Source of the DNA: Paucimonas lemoignei
Lineage (GTDB): Bacteria > Pseudomonadota > Gammaproteobacteria > Pseudomonadales > Pseudomonadaceae
Assembly: GCA_900475325.1 (NCBI GenBank)
Contig: LS483371.1
Location: 4,154,001-4,218,000 of the forward strand
Length of the DNA stretch: 64,000 bases
Direction: 5' to 3'
The notes under the pieces were generated by a model that saw only the letters and a list, made by a program, of their open reading frames with translations, was not told the origin of the DNA and made no database searches. Shown here one piece after another: positions 20,073 through 30,300 of the stretch (the first letter of the stretch is position 1; every line of letters starts with the position of its first letter). Made by a program: the position numbers and the translations under genes.

Positions 20073-23000
20073 TCAGCGCGTATTCATTGAAATGTGATCG
20101 GGGAGGCGGATGACATATACCTGCGTACCGACGCTGGATTGGCTGACGATATTGGTTCCCCCTAACAGCTTGATTAATTTGCCTTGCTGCCTGGCTGTCT
20201 CCAACGCCTGGGCAATCGGTTGACCCGCGTAGTTGCGGATCAGAGGATCGAACATACCGTCGCCCAATGCTGGATCGCGAAATGGGCCGGTTGGCGTCGT
20301 CGAAACAGCTGAATCCGCCGAGCGGCGGAGATACAACAGATAGACCTCCTCCTGCCGGGGACGCCGAAAGGCGATGAAATCACGTCCCCCTATCGACAAT
20401 TGGTTGTGAATCATTTCGTAGCCATTGCGCGTCAGTACATCCGTCATCAAGCCTCTGAGACCTTGAACACCGCCCGGCAGTACGGCCTCGGAGACAGACC
20501 TGATCAGCCATTCCACTGTCACGGGATGGTTGGTGGCAAAATCCAGACGTTCAAAGCTGTCCAGCGAGCTTTCATTACCTATGTTCCAGCGCAAGTGGTT
20601 ATCCGCCTGATTGCCCGGATGCGCCTTGTTGAGCATCAGCAGCGGGTCGTTCAAGTGCGCAAGCTGCGTCGTTTCACCTGCGCGCCAGGCATTGAGGGTG
20701 GCTTTGAGGTTGATCATCCGAGTTGCGGTCATGGCCGAGGTCGAGGTGTCGGCCATCTCGAACAGTTTGTGCGCCAGCACGAGGTTGGTGATGTCGGTGA
20801 ATCCGGGGCGAGCCTCAGCGACATATACCTCGATTTTGCGGTTGAACAACGGCCCTTCTACTGCCCACTGGCCGGTTGCCGGCTGGTATTTGGCCATCAA
20901 CGGCTGATCGTAAGGATTGCGCCGAATCACTTCGCTGAGTTCGGCAAAGTTACGGGTTTGAGAATGGCTGGCAGGATTGCGAATGAACACGGTATTGGTC
21001 CTGCGCTGCCCGCCTGCCGGCAGTATTTCGTAAAACTTCTGGTCGATGCGGATAACGTCGTAATCGTGGGTGAAGTCGAGGCGGTAAATCGGTGGGTTGA
21101 AGCTCACCTGATCCATCGTGGTCAGGTCTTCCAACGGTTTATCCCATCGCTGCCATGCGTCGGCGCTGGGCGTCGACCGGGAGGGCCCTGCAACGGGTTG
21201 CGGCGGACGAAGATCCGGCTCGACCCGTTCCGAGTCAGGCTCTTTGCGTTTTAATGGCACAGGCGCTGGCTGCGGCGCTGGCGGGCGTCGGTATTGCTCA
21301 GCCCAATCCGGCAGCACCTTGGTTTTGCGGTAATGCTCGGCCAGTAGCAGTTCCAGGCGCTGCTGTTGATCCACGGGAAAATCGAACTGATCCAGCAACT
21401 CACGGGCCTGCCGGGTTCGAAAAGCACTGCTGCCATGGGCTTCAACCAGCAATATTTCAGCAATCATCGAGCGGCCACCCCCCTTGAGGCCTACGTCGCT
21501 GTGGTAAACCCATTCCCCGCCTACCTGACGCACCGGCGGCTCGTAACCATGAGCGGCGGTTTTTTTCAGGCGCAAGGTTTGCTCCCCGGGACGGCGATAT
21601 ACCCGATAAGCCGAGCCCTGGTGATGGATGAACAGCTCACCGTTTTGCAACCAGGTACCTGCGTTTTCTCCACTCTGAGCAACGGCGCCTGACAGCGAGA
21701 TATCTGCCTCGTAACCGACGAAGCTCCTGATTCTGGAGCGCCCGGACATTGGCGGTAACACACGGCCCAGGCTCGCCAGTTGTCGCAGCCGGGTCGCTCG
21801 ACGGGCAACCACCGCCAGGGCGCTTGCGGCGCTAACCCCCGGAATCACCGATAGCAACACGTCGACCACAGAGAGCAGCGTGCTACCCGCCATCAACAGG
21901 CCCTTATCAAGCTCTCCGCCACGCAAAGCCTTGCTTGAAGCGTGACCGTCATTCCAACCATCCTGCACGCTGAACAGCACGCCCAGACCCGGCACAAATG
22001 AAATCACCGCCCGGAAGAACATCAGATACAACAGATTACGACGCTGATTGCTTTGCCCCTTGAGATCGTGATTACTGCGGGCGACCTGTCGGGATTTTTC
22101 GTACAGCAAGTCCTCACGCACATGCAGTTGCTGTTCGCTGATCAACAGATCCAGCGCGGGCACAACGCCGATGAAGCCTTCGAAGCCACGTCGGAGTGCT
22201 TCGTGAATGTAGCTCACCGCAGCCGCTTGCTCTGTGGAGTTTTCGACACAAGACGCCAGCCAGGCCACCCGCGCCGGGAAGCGCAGCAGGCTGCTGATCA
22301 GACGCTCACGCGCGTCCTGCACACTGTCCGCTTCTATCACGCACTCGCCGTCCGGCACCTGCGGCAGATACATCAGCACCCTGCTGCTTGCCTTGTGTTC
22401 GATGACGCTGATTCCCTGCAAGGTTCGGCTGCTGCGCTCGCCTGTCAGCGCTTGCCCCGGTTTGAATACCACACGACTGATATGAACTCCGGCACGGCTC
22501 AACTCGGCGGTGGATCTTGCTTGTGCTGCCTGAGCCAGCAGCCCATAGCCGGCCTCGCTGATCCACCCACGTTTCCGGGCGCAGAAGCCGTCGAGGATGA
22601 TGTGCAGCTCGTAGGGCTTGATCATCAGCTCGGCATCTGTGGCCGATACCGGCGAGCGCAGGCGAAACGCCGTACGCAGTTCGCTGCGGTACTGCCCGGC
22701 GATATCCAGCTCGGGAAGGGTCTTGAGCAGGTAGCCTGCGGTAACACGCTGCAAACCCGAGAGTTGCGGTGAGGGTGGATAAGAGAGCTTGAGCATGCCA
22801 AGCCTGGCGATGGTGTTTTCATCACGGGCGTCGAAGTTCTCCCGGGCCAGCTCGGACAGGCTCGACTGCACCCGCGCCTCGCTGGCTTTCCAGGGTTTGA
22901 AATGCAGAGGGCTGCCAAACTGCGGATCGATATCGACGTGACGATGCACGCTCCTGGGCAGATCGATCAGCAGTTCGTCGGCATCGATATCCAGGCCCAG

Positions 23001-24176
23001 ATCCTGTTTGAGCCGAGCGTTCAGGCGTTGTGCCGTGAAGGTTTCAAAGGTCGGAAGCAGAGCCGCCAGATGCGATTCCAGCCGCGCCGCCGCGCTGTGA
23101 TACTCAACCAGCCGGGTAGTATATTCCTGGCGCGTTTCGAGGGATGCCTTGAGCAACCAGGCAGGTAATTGCGATGCCAGCTCAGCGGTGCGTTGCTGCT
23201 CGGCAATCAGCGCGATGGCGCGTTCACGGGTTGGGTCAAGTGCTACGCCGAGTTTATGCATGAGCTCACGGCTGCTGAACGGTAGGAGCGAACTGGTTCG
23301 CGAGGAGGCCATTTCGTCCACCCTATCCCCTGCGCATGGAATATCGAGCTCGCGAACCCGTTCGCTCCTGCAGACGGGGGGTTGCCCGTAGAGACTCTCA
23401 ACTGTTTTCAATTGGCTGTTCACGCCATGCAGAATCGGCTGCACGGTGATCACCCGATTAACCAGCCTGATCGGTGCCGCCATGGCCGATTCACGTTGTG
23501 CCGCGCTGACGTGCTGCCACAACGTGGTTTCATTGCCGGTTGCCAATGTGAAAACCAGCTGATCCTTGAGCACTTGCAACGAAGCGAATTTTTGCAGGCC
23601 GCCCTCTTCACCCGGCACGTGCAGCAAGGCCGGCTCGCCAAGTGATGGGGTTTTGAGTGCCTGCTCAGTGGTGACAATCATCGCACCGCTCAATACCGTG
23701 GGTTCATCCGGATCGCCAACCCCCACATCCAGATGCAGCACGTCATCATCAGGCTCATCTGCAAGCCCCACGGCGTATTGAAGACGCTGCAGGTCCACCG
23801 CATCCAGCACCCCTTCAGACAGTTGCAGCTGTGCCTGGGCCAGTAAGGCGACTTGCCGCTGCGCGACCAGCTGGGGCTTGAGTGCCAGTAATGCCTGGCC
23901 GTCCAGGGGTTTGGCCAGCAGCGTGCGCAAGGCCTCGCCAGCAGCTAGCAACCGCGCGCGCCAGGCTTGGTAGGCCGACAGCGCTTCGCCCCGCTCACAT
24001 GCCTCCCCCACATGATTGAGGATGCGCATCTGGTGTTCGGCAATGCGCCTCAGGTTGAGGCTTTCGGGGAAGTGTTCCGGCAGGTTGTCAAAGGCTATCA
24101 GGTCACGAGCCAGGCCCACCCAAGGGGTGTCTGCCTGTGGGCTGGCAAGGTGTGTCGAATCATTCACGAAGGTCAT
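20073..24176 (-). CDS. Large toxin-like protein (dermonecrotic-toxin-domain type)
   Basis: 1367 residues. The general look (an N-terminal half full of Leu/Arg/Gln helices such as PAWLLKASLETRQEYTTRLV and LNARLKQDLGLDIDADELLI, then a hydrophobic hairpin, then a polar C-terminal part) resembles the large Pseudomonas proteins annotated as dermonecrotic toxin domain/DUF6543. Membrane-like segments lie around FRAVISFVPGLGVLFSV and LLMAGSTLLSVVDVLLSVIP. The Pro-rich stretch APQPAPVPLKRKEPDSERVE separates these from a C-terminal globular region of unknown activity; I see no catalytic motif I can name. ATG at 24176 is taken as the start (GGAG is very close; GTG at 24167 is an alternative), because the upstream extension crosses a terminator. 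A REP pair is read in frame at residues ~269-298. No signal peptide. Confidence 0.7.
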   Translation of the reverse strand: MTFVNDSTHLASPQADTPWVGLARDLIAFDNLPEHFPESLNLRRIAEHQMRILNHVGEACERGEALSAYQAWRARLLAAGEALRTLLAKPLDGQALLALKPQLVAQRQVALLAQAQLQLSEGVLDAVDLQRLQYAVGLADEPDDDVLHLDVGVGDPDEPTVLSGAMIVTTEQALKTPSLGEPALLHVPGEEGGLQKFASLQVLKDQLVFTLATGNETTLWQHVSAAQRESAMAAPIRLVNRVITVQPILHGVNSQLKTVESLYGQPPVCRSERVRELDIPCAGDRVDEMASSRTSSLLPFSSRELMHKLGVALDPTRERAIALIAEQQRTAELASQLPAWLLKASLETRQEYTTRLVEYHSAAARLESHLAALLPTFETFTAQRLNARLKQDLGLDIDADELLIDLPRSVHRHVDIDPQFGSPLHFKPWKASEARVQSSLSELARENFDARDENTIARLGMLKLSYPPSPQLSGLQRVTAGYLLKTLPELDIAGQYRSELRTAFRLRSPVSATDAELMIKPYELHIILDGFCARKRGWISEAGYGLLAQAAQARSTAELSRAGVHISRVVFKPGQALTGERSSRTLQGISVIEHKASSRVLMYLPQVPDGECVIEADSVQDARERLISSLLRFPARVAWLASCVENSTEQAAAVSYIHEALRRGFEGFIGVVPALDLLISEQQLHVREDLLYEKSRQVARSNHDLKGQSNQRRNLLYLMFFRAVISFVPGLGVLFSVQDGWNDGHASSKALRGGELDKGLLMAGSTLLSVVDVLLSVIPGVSAASALAVVARRATRLRQLASLGRVLPPMSGRSRIRSFVGYEADISLSGAVAQSGENAGTWLQNGELFIHHQGSAYRVYRRPGEQTLRLKKTAAHGYEPPVRQVGGEWVYHSDVGLKGGGRSMIAEILLVEAHGSSAFRTRQARELLDQFDFPVDQQQRLELLLAEHYRKTKVLPDWAEQYRRPPAPQPAPVPLKRKEPDSERVEPDLRPPQPVAGPSRSTPSADAWQRWDKPLEDLTTMDQVSFNPPIYRLDFTHDYDVIRIDQKFYEILPAGGQRRTNTVFIRNPASHSQTRNFAELSEVIRRNPYDQPLMAKYQPATGQWAVEGPLFNRKIEVYVAEARPGFTDITNLVLAHKLFEMADTSTSAMTATRMINLKATLNAWRAGETTQLAHLNDPLLMLNKAHPGNQADNHLRWNIGNESSLDSFERLDFATNHPVTVEWLIRSVSEAVLPGGVQGLRGLMTDVLTRNGYEMIHNQLSIGGRDFIAFRRPRQEEVYLLYLRRSADSAVSTTPTGPFRDPALGDGMFDPLIRNYAGQPIAQALETARQQGKLIKLLGGTNIVSQSSVGTQVYVIRLPDHISMNTR
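23282..23372. repeat. REP-like inverted pair inside the toxin-like gene
   Basis: GTAGGAGCGAACTGGTTCGC and an inverted partner (GCGAACCCGTTCGCTCCTGC) about 45 bp apart, the same layout as the intergenic REP pairs. It is entirely inside the coding sequence and keeps the frame, coding a Cys/Arg-rich segment including CRSERVRELDIPCAG and SSRTSSLLPF. Confidence 0.85.
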
Positions 24177-24248
24177 GCTCCATTGATCAAAGTCTCTGGA
24201 GCTTCCCGAAATCGTGCCCGGCCAAGTGACTACATAACTATCGCCCAC

Positions 24249-24278
24249 AAAAAAGCCCGCTGCACTGCAGCGGGCTTT
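24249..24278 (-). terminator. Rho-independent terminator after the glycosyltransferase gene
   Basis: On the minus strand AAAGCCCGCTGCAGTGCAGC continues as GGGC and a run of six T. The stem is GCCCGCTGCA/TGCAGCGGGC. It follows the glycosyltransferase stop (24342) by 64 nt and precedes the toxin-like start, which shows that those two genes are not simply one transcript. Confidence 0.88.
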
Positions 24279-24341
24279 CAGGGCGGCAAACGAGGTCATC
24301 TGGTGGTGAATGACTCGCGGCGCCGCGGATTTTCACTGGCG

Positions 24342-27086
24342 TTACTGGCGCACGGCGTAAAGCTCCATCTGCGCCTTGTAACGGGTAGGGATCGCAAAAC
24401 CGACCACGGCAAAACCATTGCTGTTGAGCAGCGCAACGAGACGATCGCGGCTGAAATTATGGTAGTGCTCGATTTCCGCCCAGTAGGGGTTGGCTTTCTC
24501 GGCATCCATGATTTTCCAGCTGGAGGACGTCAGGTCCGGCAAGCTGATGACCATCACACCCCCCGGACGCAGGACCTGCGCGGCCTTGCGCAAGGCCAGA
24601 ATCGGGTAAGGCATGTGCTCCAGAACATCCATCATCGACAGGACGTCGACCGCCACTTCAGGCTCCAGGGTCATGAAGTCCTGTTGCCGGGCATTGAAAC
24701 CCAGGTTTTGAATCTGACTGACGGTTTCTGCCCGGGCATCCAGGCCCATTGCCGAAAACCCGTAATCTCCAGCAGTCATCAGCAGCGCTCCATCACCGCA
24801 CCCGACGTCCAGCCAGACCGGCGCGTTGCTCTGACTGACTGCCTGGAATCCGCCCAGCAACTCCACGACCTTATCCACCACCGGCGTCCAGATAGCCCGT
24901 TTGCTGTCGTGGTTGCCAGAGGACTGAGCAAGCTGACTGGCGTTGGCATTACGGAAGACTTCGGCCAGGCCTGCATCCGTCCAGAAGTGCCGATTGTGTA
25001 CGTGGCCGCAGGACGAGCATTTCATCCACTCGATGCTCGGCGGCAGCGGCTCATGCCATAGAGGATGGGCCGTGCAGTTGGCGTAGCCCAGCGTCGTACT
25101 GGAAGCCTCGCACAACGGGCAGGCCAGGTAGACCTCTTGCAACGCAGGCGTGGCGCGATACGTATCAACTTCACCGGCGGGCTTGGGCTCCACCGGACCG
25201 CAATCCGGCACATCAATGGCATCCGCCTTGATACCAGGCCGGTGCTGCTCAATCATCATTTCAATCGCTGTTTCGAAATTGCGGGTAAAGCGCAGCGTAT
25301 CGAACAACGGCGTCGTCAGACGATGGGTCGCAACCTTGTCGCGCAGTGCAGCGCGGTAGTCGGCGTCAGTACCGATGCGCGTGCAGATGCGCACCATATC
25401 GTCAGGATCGGCGCCCACCAACTCCGGCAGCTCCATGGCGTTGAGCAGGCTTTCGCTGACCCGTGAGCAGAAGTGCTGCCCGCGGGAGGTAACGACCGGA
25501 ACGCTGGCCCAGAGTGCATCAGAGGTGGTGGTGTGGCCGTTGCACACCAGCGTGTCGAGGACGGCGTCTGCCAGTTGCAACCTCGCGAGGTGGTCGTGAG
25601 GCATGGCAAATGGCGCGAAGATCAACCGGGCCGGGTCGATGCCTGCCAGCTCAGCATGGCGGGTCAGGTTCACGATGGCGGCATCGCACTGCCCCAACAG
25701 CCAGAGCACGCTGTCTGGTACTTCAGCCAGCACACGCAGCCAGACCGCAAAGCTGGTGCGATCAATCTTGTAGGACTGGTTAAACGCGCCGAATACCACC
25801 TTGTCTTCCGGCAAGCCGTTGGCGGCTCGGGTGGTGCCGCCGGTCGTGGCGCTGCGTTTACGGTCATTGCTCTGGTAGGAATGCGGCAGACGGCAGAACG
25901 CCTCTGGATAATGCGCCGCACTGCTGTCCGGGGTGACGAACCGGTCGGACACGATGTAATCGATATGGGCGCTTGCCGCGCTGCCTGGAAAGCCCAGGTA
26001 CGCCACCTGCACGGCGGTGGGTCGGTACGCCAGGATGCCTGGCCGACCGCCGCCGGTGTAAAGCTTCAGATCGAACAGGATGTCCAGCTGATCGGCAGCG
26101 ATGCGCTCGGCGGCCTGCTGGTCCGTCATGGCATGGATCGGCACCTGATGTTCAACGGCGTGGATGAAGCGTGAACGATACTCGGAAACGTCGGGCGCGC
26201 TGTAGTCGTACGCGAACACCTCGAAACGCTCCCGATCATGGGACTCAAACAGACCGGCCATCAAATGCATGGTCGCGTGGTTACGGAAGTCACAGGACAC
26301 GTAGCCGACACGAATGCGCTGACCTGGGCGAGCAGTGGGCTCCGGCCTGACCAGAGGCGTTACCTTGGGCACCATGCGCTCGACGTAAGCCTGGGTGACC
26401 CCCAGGTTGCGCGCTTCATCGACGCACCACGTCAGGTGAGTCAACGGGTACTCCTGGGGCAGCGCGAACGCGCCCTGGTCGTACCAGGTGCCGATTTTCT
26501 CCTGAAGGGCTTCGATTTCTTCCCAGTCACAGATAAAGCGCGCCGGTACCAGAGCAGCCCCTATGACGGAGGGTTCGTCAGGGGCCAGCTGGACGATTTT
26601 CCTGAAGGCATTGGATGATTCTTCGTAGCAGTCATTGCTTTGCAGCAGCAAGGCTGCATGGATCAACAGGCGCGGATTGACACTGACATTGAGCTGCAGC
26701 CGGGCAAACTCCATCCCCTCTTGCTGGCGGTTGGCGTTGAAATAGGTGGTGATCAGCGCATCCAGCACTTCATCGCTGTCAGGTGCTTCCTGATGGGCCT
26801 TGAGCATGCACTGCAGGGCCTCATCGGTGGTACGCGAGGCGGCCAGCAAGACCCCGGCGGCAAGCCAGTTGCGTGCCCCGGCGCCTTTTTCGGCAGCGAG
26901 TTTGAAGGCTTGCAGCGCCTCGGCGTTACGCCCGCAAAGGCGCAAGGCTTCGGCCCTCAACCCAAGCAGCGCGGCGTGATCCGGTTGCTGATCGAGCAGT
27001 TGATCAATTTCGGGCAGGGCCTCGGTAGCGTGGCCGCCATTAATCTGAGCGAGCAGCGCCTCAAGGCGCCCATCCTGAATTGTCAT
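24342..27086 (-). CDS. TPR + O-GlcNAc-transferase-like + methyltransferase fusion
   Basis: 914 residues. Residues ~1-190 are TPR-like helical repeats (DQLLDQQPDHAALLGLRAEA). Residues ~230-600 match the OGT/SPINDLY glycosyltransferase-41 family: RIRVGYVSCDFRNHATMHLM holds the catalytic-His region, and GHTTTSDALWASVPVVTSRG with FCSRVSESLLNAMEL is the nucleotide-sugar site. The last ~230 residues begin with a Cys-rich zinc-binding-like segment (CPLCEAS ... MKCSSCGHVH) followed by a SAM methyltransferase (VWLDVGCGDGALLM, SMMDVLEHMPYP). Such enzymes put sugars on Ser/Thr of proteins; methylation of the sugar or protein is inferred. The start ATG at 27086 gives a normal TPR N-terminus; no strong ribosome-binding site. 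The upstream neighbour encodes a very Ser/Thr-rich protein, the likely substrate. Confidence 0.85.
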   Translation of the reverse strand: MTIQDGRLEALLAQINGGHATEALPEIDQLLDQQPDHAALLGLRAEALRLCGRNAEALQAFKLAAEKGAGARNWLAAGVLLAASRTTDEALQCMLKAHQEAPDSDEVLDALITTYFNANRQQEGMEFARLQLNVSVNPRLLIHAALLLQSNDCYEESSNAFRKIVQLAPDEPSVIGAALVPARFICDWEEIEALQEKIGTWYDQGAFALPQEYPLTHLTWCVDEARNLGVTQAYVERMVPKVTPLVRPEPTARPGQRIRVGYVSCDFRNHATMHLMAGLFESHDRERFEVFAYDYSAPDVSEYRSRFIHAVEHQVPIHAMTDQQAAERIAADQLDILFDLKLYTGGGRPGILAYRPTAVQVAYLGFPGSAASAHIDYIVSDRFVTPDSSAAHYPEAFCRLPHSYQSNDRKRSATTGGTTRAANGLPEDKVVFGAFNQSYKIDRTSFAVWLRVLAEVPDSVLWLLGQCDAAIVNLTRHAELAGIDPARLIFAPFAMPHDHLARLQLADAVLDTLVCNGHTTTSDALWASVPVVTSRGQHFCSRVSESLLNAMELPELVGADPDDMVRICTRIGTDADYRAALRDKVATHRLTTPLFDTLRFTRNFETAIEMMIEQHRPGIKADAIDVPDCGPVEPKPAGEVDTYRATPALQEVYLACPLCEASSTTLGYANCTAHPLWHEPLPPSIEWMKCSSCGHVHNRHFWTDAGLAEVFRNANASQLAQSSGNHDSKRAIWTPVVDKVVELLGGFQAVSQSNAPVWLDVGCGDGALLMTAGDYGFSAMGLDARAETVSQIQNLGFNARQQDFMTLEPEVAVDVLSMMDVLEHMPYPILALRKAAQVLRPGGVMVISLPDLTSSSWKIMDAEKANPYWAEIEHYHNFSRDRLVALLNSNGFAVVGFAIPTRYKAQMELYAVRQ

Positions 27087-27378
27087 AAGAGTCGATTTCA
27101 AAAAAAGATCGCAGGATCGCGACGGAGACATCCAACGATGTCGATGTAGAAAAAAAAGGCCTGCCCATGCGTGCTCTGGCGGCTTGATGCGTTTCATCCT
27201 AAAGGAGCGTGTCCACACTCGTCCAGAACCTGGCCGTGAAAGCAAGGATCGGCCAGACACAGGCCCGACCCTTGAATTTCAAAACCGCTCACCGCTCCGT
27301 CGATCAACCCTGGCGCTTCTGGATAACCAGTGCATGCCAGGGTCCATTGAGGATGGATGAGTACAGCAGCTCGCGCTC

Positions 27379-30300
27379 TTAGAAGTTCAGATAAGGAATC
27401 TGAGTCGTCGAGAGTTGAGCCAATTGCGCGGATGTCAACGAACCGACCTGGGTGCCGGTCAGAGAGTTGACCTGCGACGTCGACAGAACAGCGATCTGCG
27501 ACGTGGTCAGCGAGCTGACCTGGTTGGTGGTCAGGGCCGCGATGTCCTTGGTAGTGATCGCTGCAACCTGCGAAGTGCTCAGACCCGCCAGAACGGTAGT
27601 CGCGATACCCGAGATCTGCGTCGTTGAAAGCGCGCCGATCTGAACCGTGGACAGGCTGGCACCCAGTGCGCTGACCTGCTGATACTGCAAGGCGCCGATC
27701 TGACCGGTGGTCAGGCTGGTGACTTGAGCGCTGGTCATTGCAGACACTTGAGTGGTGCTCAGTGCGGCAACGTCTGCCGTCTCCATCGACTTGACCTGAG
27801 TGGTGCTCAGTTTGGCCACTGCGTCGGTCGACAGCCCTGCAACCTGAGCGGTCGACAGTGCAGCCACTTCCTTGGTCGAAAGTGCCTGGAACTGCGAAGT
27901 GCTCAAGGCGTTGAGCACTGTCGTGGTCAAACCAGCAGCCTGAGCCGTGGTCAATGCGCCCAACTGGGTGGTGGTGAAGTTCGTGCCCAGTGTACTGACC
28001 TGGGTGTACTTCATCGCCGCGACCTGGCCGGTCGTCAGGGTGCCGATCTGAGTGGTGCTCAGTGCCGACAGCTGAGTGGTCACCAGCGAGCTGATGTCCT
28101 TGGTCTCAATGGCCTGCAGTTGCGCGGTGGTCAGCGTGGACGTATCAAGCCCGGTCACCTGGACGGTGGACAGTGCCGCAACCTGGCTGGTAGTCAGGCT
28201 GGCCTGCACTGCGCCGACCTGAACAGTCGACAGCGCAGCGATCTGCGCAGTCTTCATGCTCGCGAAGGCCGTGGTGGCCACTGCGCTGAGCTGAGCAGTC
28301 GACAGTGCCGCAATGTCCTTGGTCGAAATCGCGCCCAACTGAAGGGTAGTCAGCGCGGCCATGGTGGTGGTGGACACGCCAGCGACCTGAGCGGTCGTCA
28401 GTGCACCGATCTGAAGGGTGCTCAGCTTCGCGCCCAGGCTACCGACCTGAGTGCTGGTCAAAGCGCCGATCTGGGCAGTCCCCAGGCTGGCAACCTGAGT
28501 GGTGGTCAGCGCGCCCAGTTGAGCGGTCGACAGGACGGCAATGTCTTTAGTCTCGATGGCCTTGAGCTGAGCGGTGCTCAGGTTACCCAGCACAACGGTC
28601 GACAAACCACCGACCTGCGTCGTGGACAGCGCCACGATGTCGTTGGTGGAAATCGATTGCAACTGAGTGGTGCTGAGTGCGCCGATGACCGTCGTCGTGA
28701 GACCTGCGGTCTGGCCGGTGGTGAGCAAGCCAATCTGACCCGTGGACATGTTGGCAGCCAACGCGCCCACTTGGGTGGTGGTCAACGCGGTGATCTGAGC
28801 GCTTTTCAGCCCGGCAAAAGCGGTCGTCGACAATGCACCCAGCTGGGCAGTCGACATGGCCACGATGTCTTTGGTCGAAATGGCGCCAGCCTGGGTGGAG
28901 GTCAGCGTGCTCAATGCCGTAGTGGTCAGGCCTGCTGCCTGAGCTGTGGACAATGCGCCGATCTGCACGGTGGTCATGTTGTTGACCAGTGCACCAACCT
29001 GGCTGACGCTCATGGCGCCGATCTGCACGGTGGACAACGATGTCACTTGAGTGGTCGTCAGAGCGCCCAACTGAGCCGTCGTCAGAACGGCAATGTCTGC
29101 GGTCTCAAGGGATTTGAGCTGAGTGGAGCTCAGGTTGGCGATAACTGTTGTCGCCAGGCCACCGACCTGCGTGGTGGACAGGGCAGCGATGTCCTTGGTG
29201 GAAATCGACTGCAGCTGAGTGGTGCTCAGTGCGGCAATGACGGTCGTCGTCAGGCCTGCGGTCTGGCCGGTGCTCAACGCGCCGATCTGGACAGTCGACA
29301 TGGTGGCTGCCAACGCGCCGACCTGAGCGGTCGACATGGCGGCAATCTGCGAAGTCTTCAGCGAGACGAATGCCGTGGTCGCGATAGCGCCCAGTTGATC
29401 AGTCGACAGTGCCGCAATGTCCTTGGTCGAAATCGCGCCCAACTGAACGGTAGTCAGGGCGGCCATGGTGGTAGTGGTCACGCCAGCGATCTGAGCAGTC
29501 GTCAGTGCGCCGATTTGAACGGTGCTCAGCTTGGCGCCCAGGCTACCCACCTGAGTGCTGCTCAGTGCGCCGATCTGGGCAGTCGCCAGGCTGGCAACCT
29601 GAGTGGTGGTCAGCGCGCCCAATTGAGCGGTCGACAGGACGGCAATATCTTTGGTCTCGATGGCCTTGAGCTGAGCGGTGCTCAGATTACCCAGCACAGC
29701 GGTCGACAAGCCACCGACCTGCGTGGTGGACAGCGCCACGATGTCGTTGGCCGAAATCGATTGCAGTTGAGTGGTGCTCAGAGCAGCCAGAACGGTAGTG
29801 GTCAGGCCAGCCGCTTGACCCGTGGTCAGCGAGCCAATCTGGGTAGTGGACATGCTGGCGGCCAGAGCGCCGACCTGAGCAGTGGTCAAGACCGTGATCT
29901 GGGCCGTTTTCAGGGCAGCAAACGCGGTGGTGGTCAACGCGCCCAGCTGGGCAGTCGACATGGCCGCGATGTCCTTGGTCGAAATCGACGAAGTCTGCGC
30001 GGCGCTCAAGCTAGCCATGACCGTAGTGGACAGGCTGGAGGCTTGAGTCGTCGTCAGTGCGCCGATCTGGGCCGTGGTCATGTTGCTGGCCAATGAACCG
30101 ACCTGAGAGGTGGTCATCGCTGCAACCTGAGCGGTCGAGAACGCCGTCACTTGAGACGCTGAAAGTGCTGCCACCTGAGTGGTAGCCAGCGAAGCCACAT
30201 CATCGGTACCCAGCGCCTTGAGCTGGGACGCACTGAAGGCTGCAAGCGCAGCGGCACTGAGCGAAACAACATCCGAAGTCGACAGAGCGGCAATCTGCGC

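Noticed and set aside
24177..24299. Longer N-terminus for the toxin-like protein starting at 24299
   Set aside because: The extension would be translated across a strong terminator belonging to the gene upstream.
27724..30096. 790-codon frame on the plus strand opposite the octad-repeat gene
   Set aside because: Its product is Arg/Gln/Ser/Gly/His-rich with the same 8-codon period; it is open only because the octad codons of the opposite strand rarely give stops in this frame.
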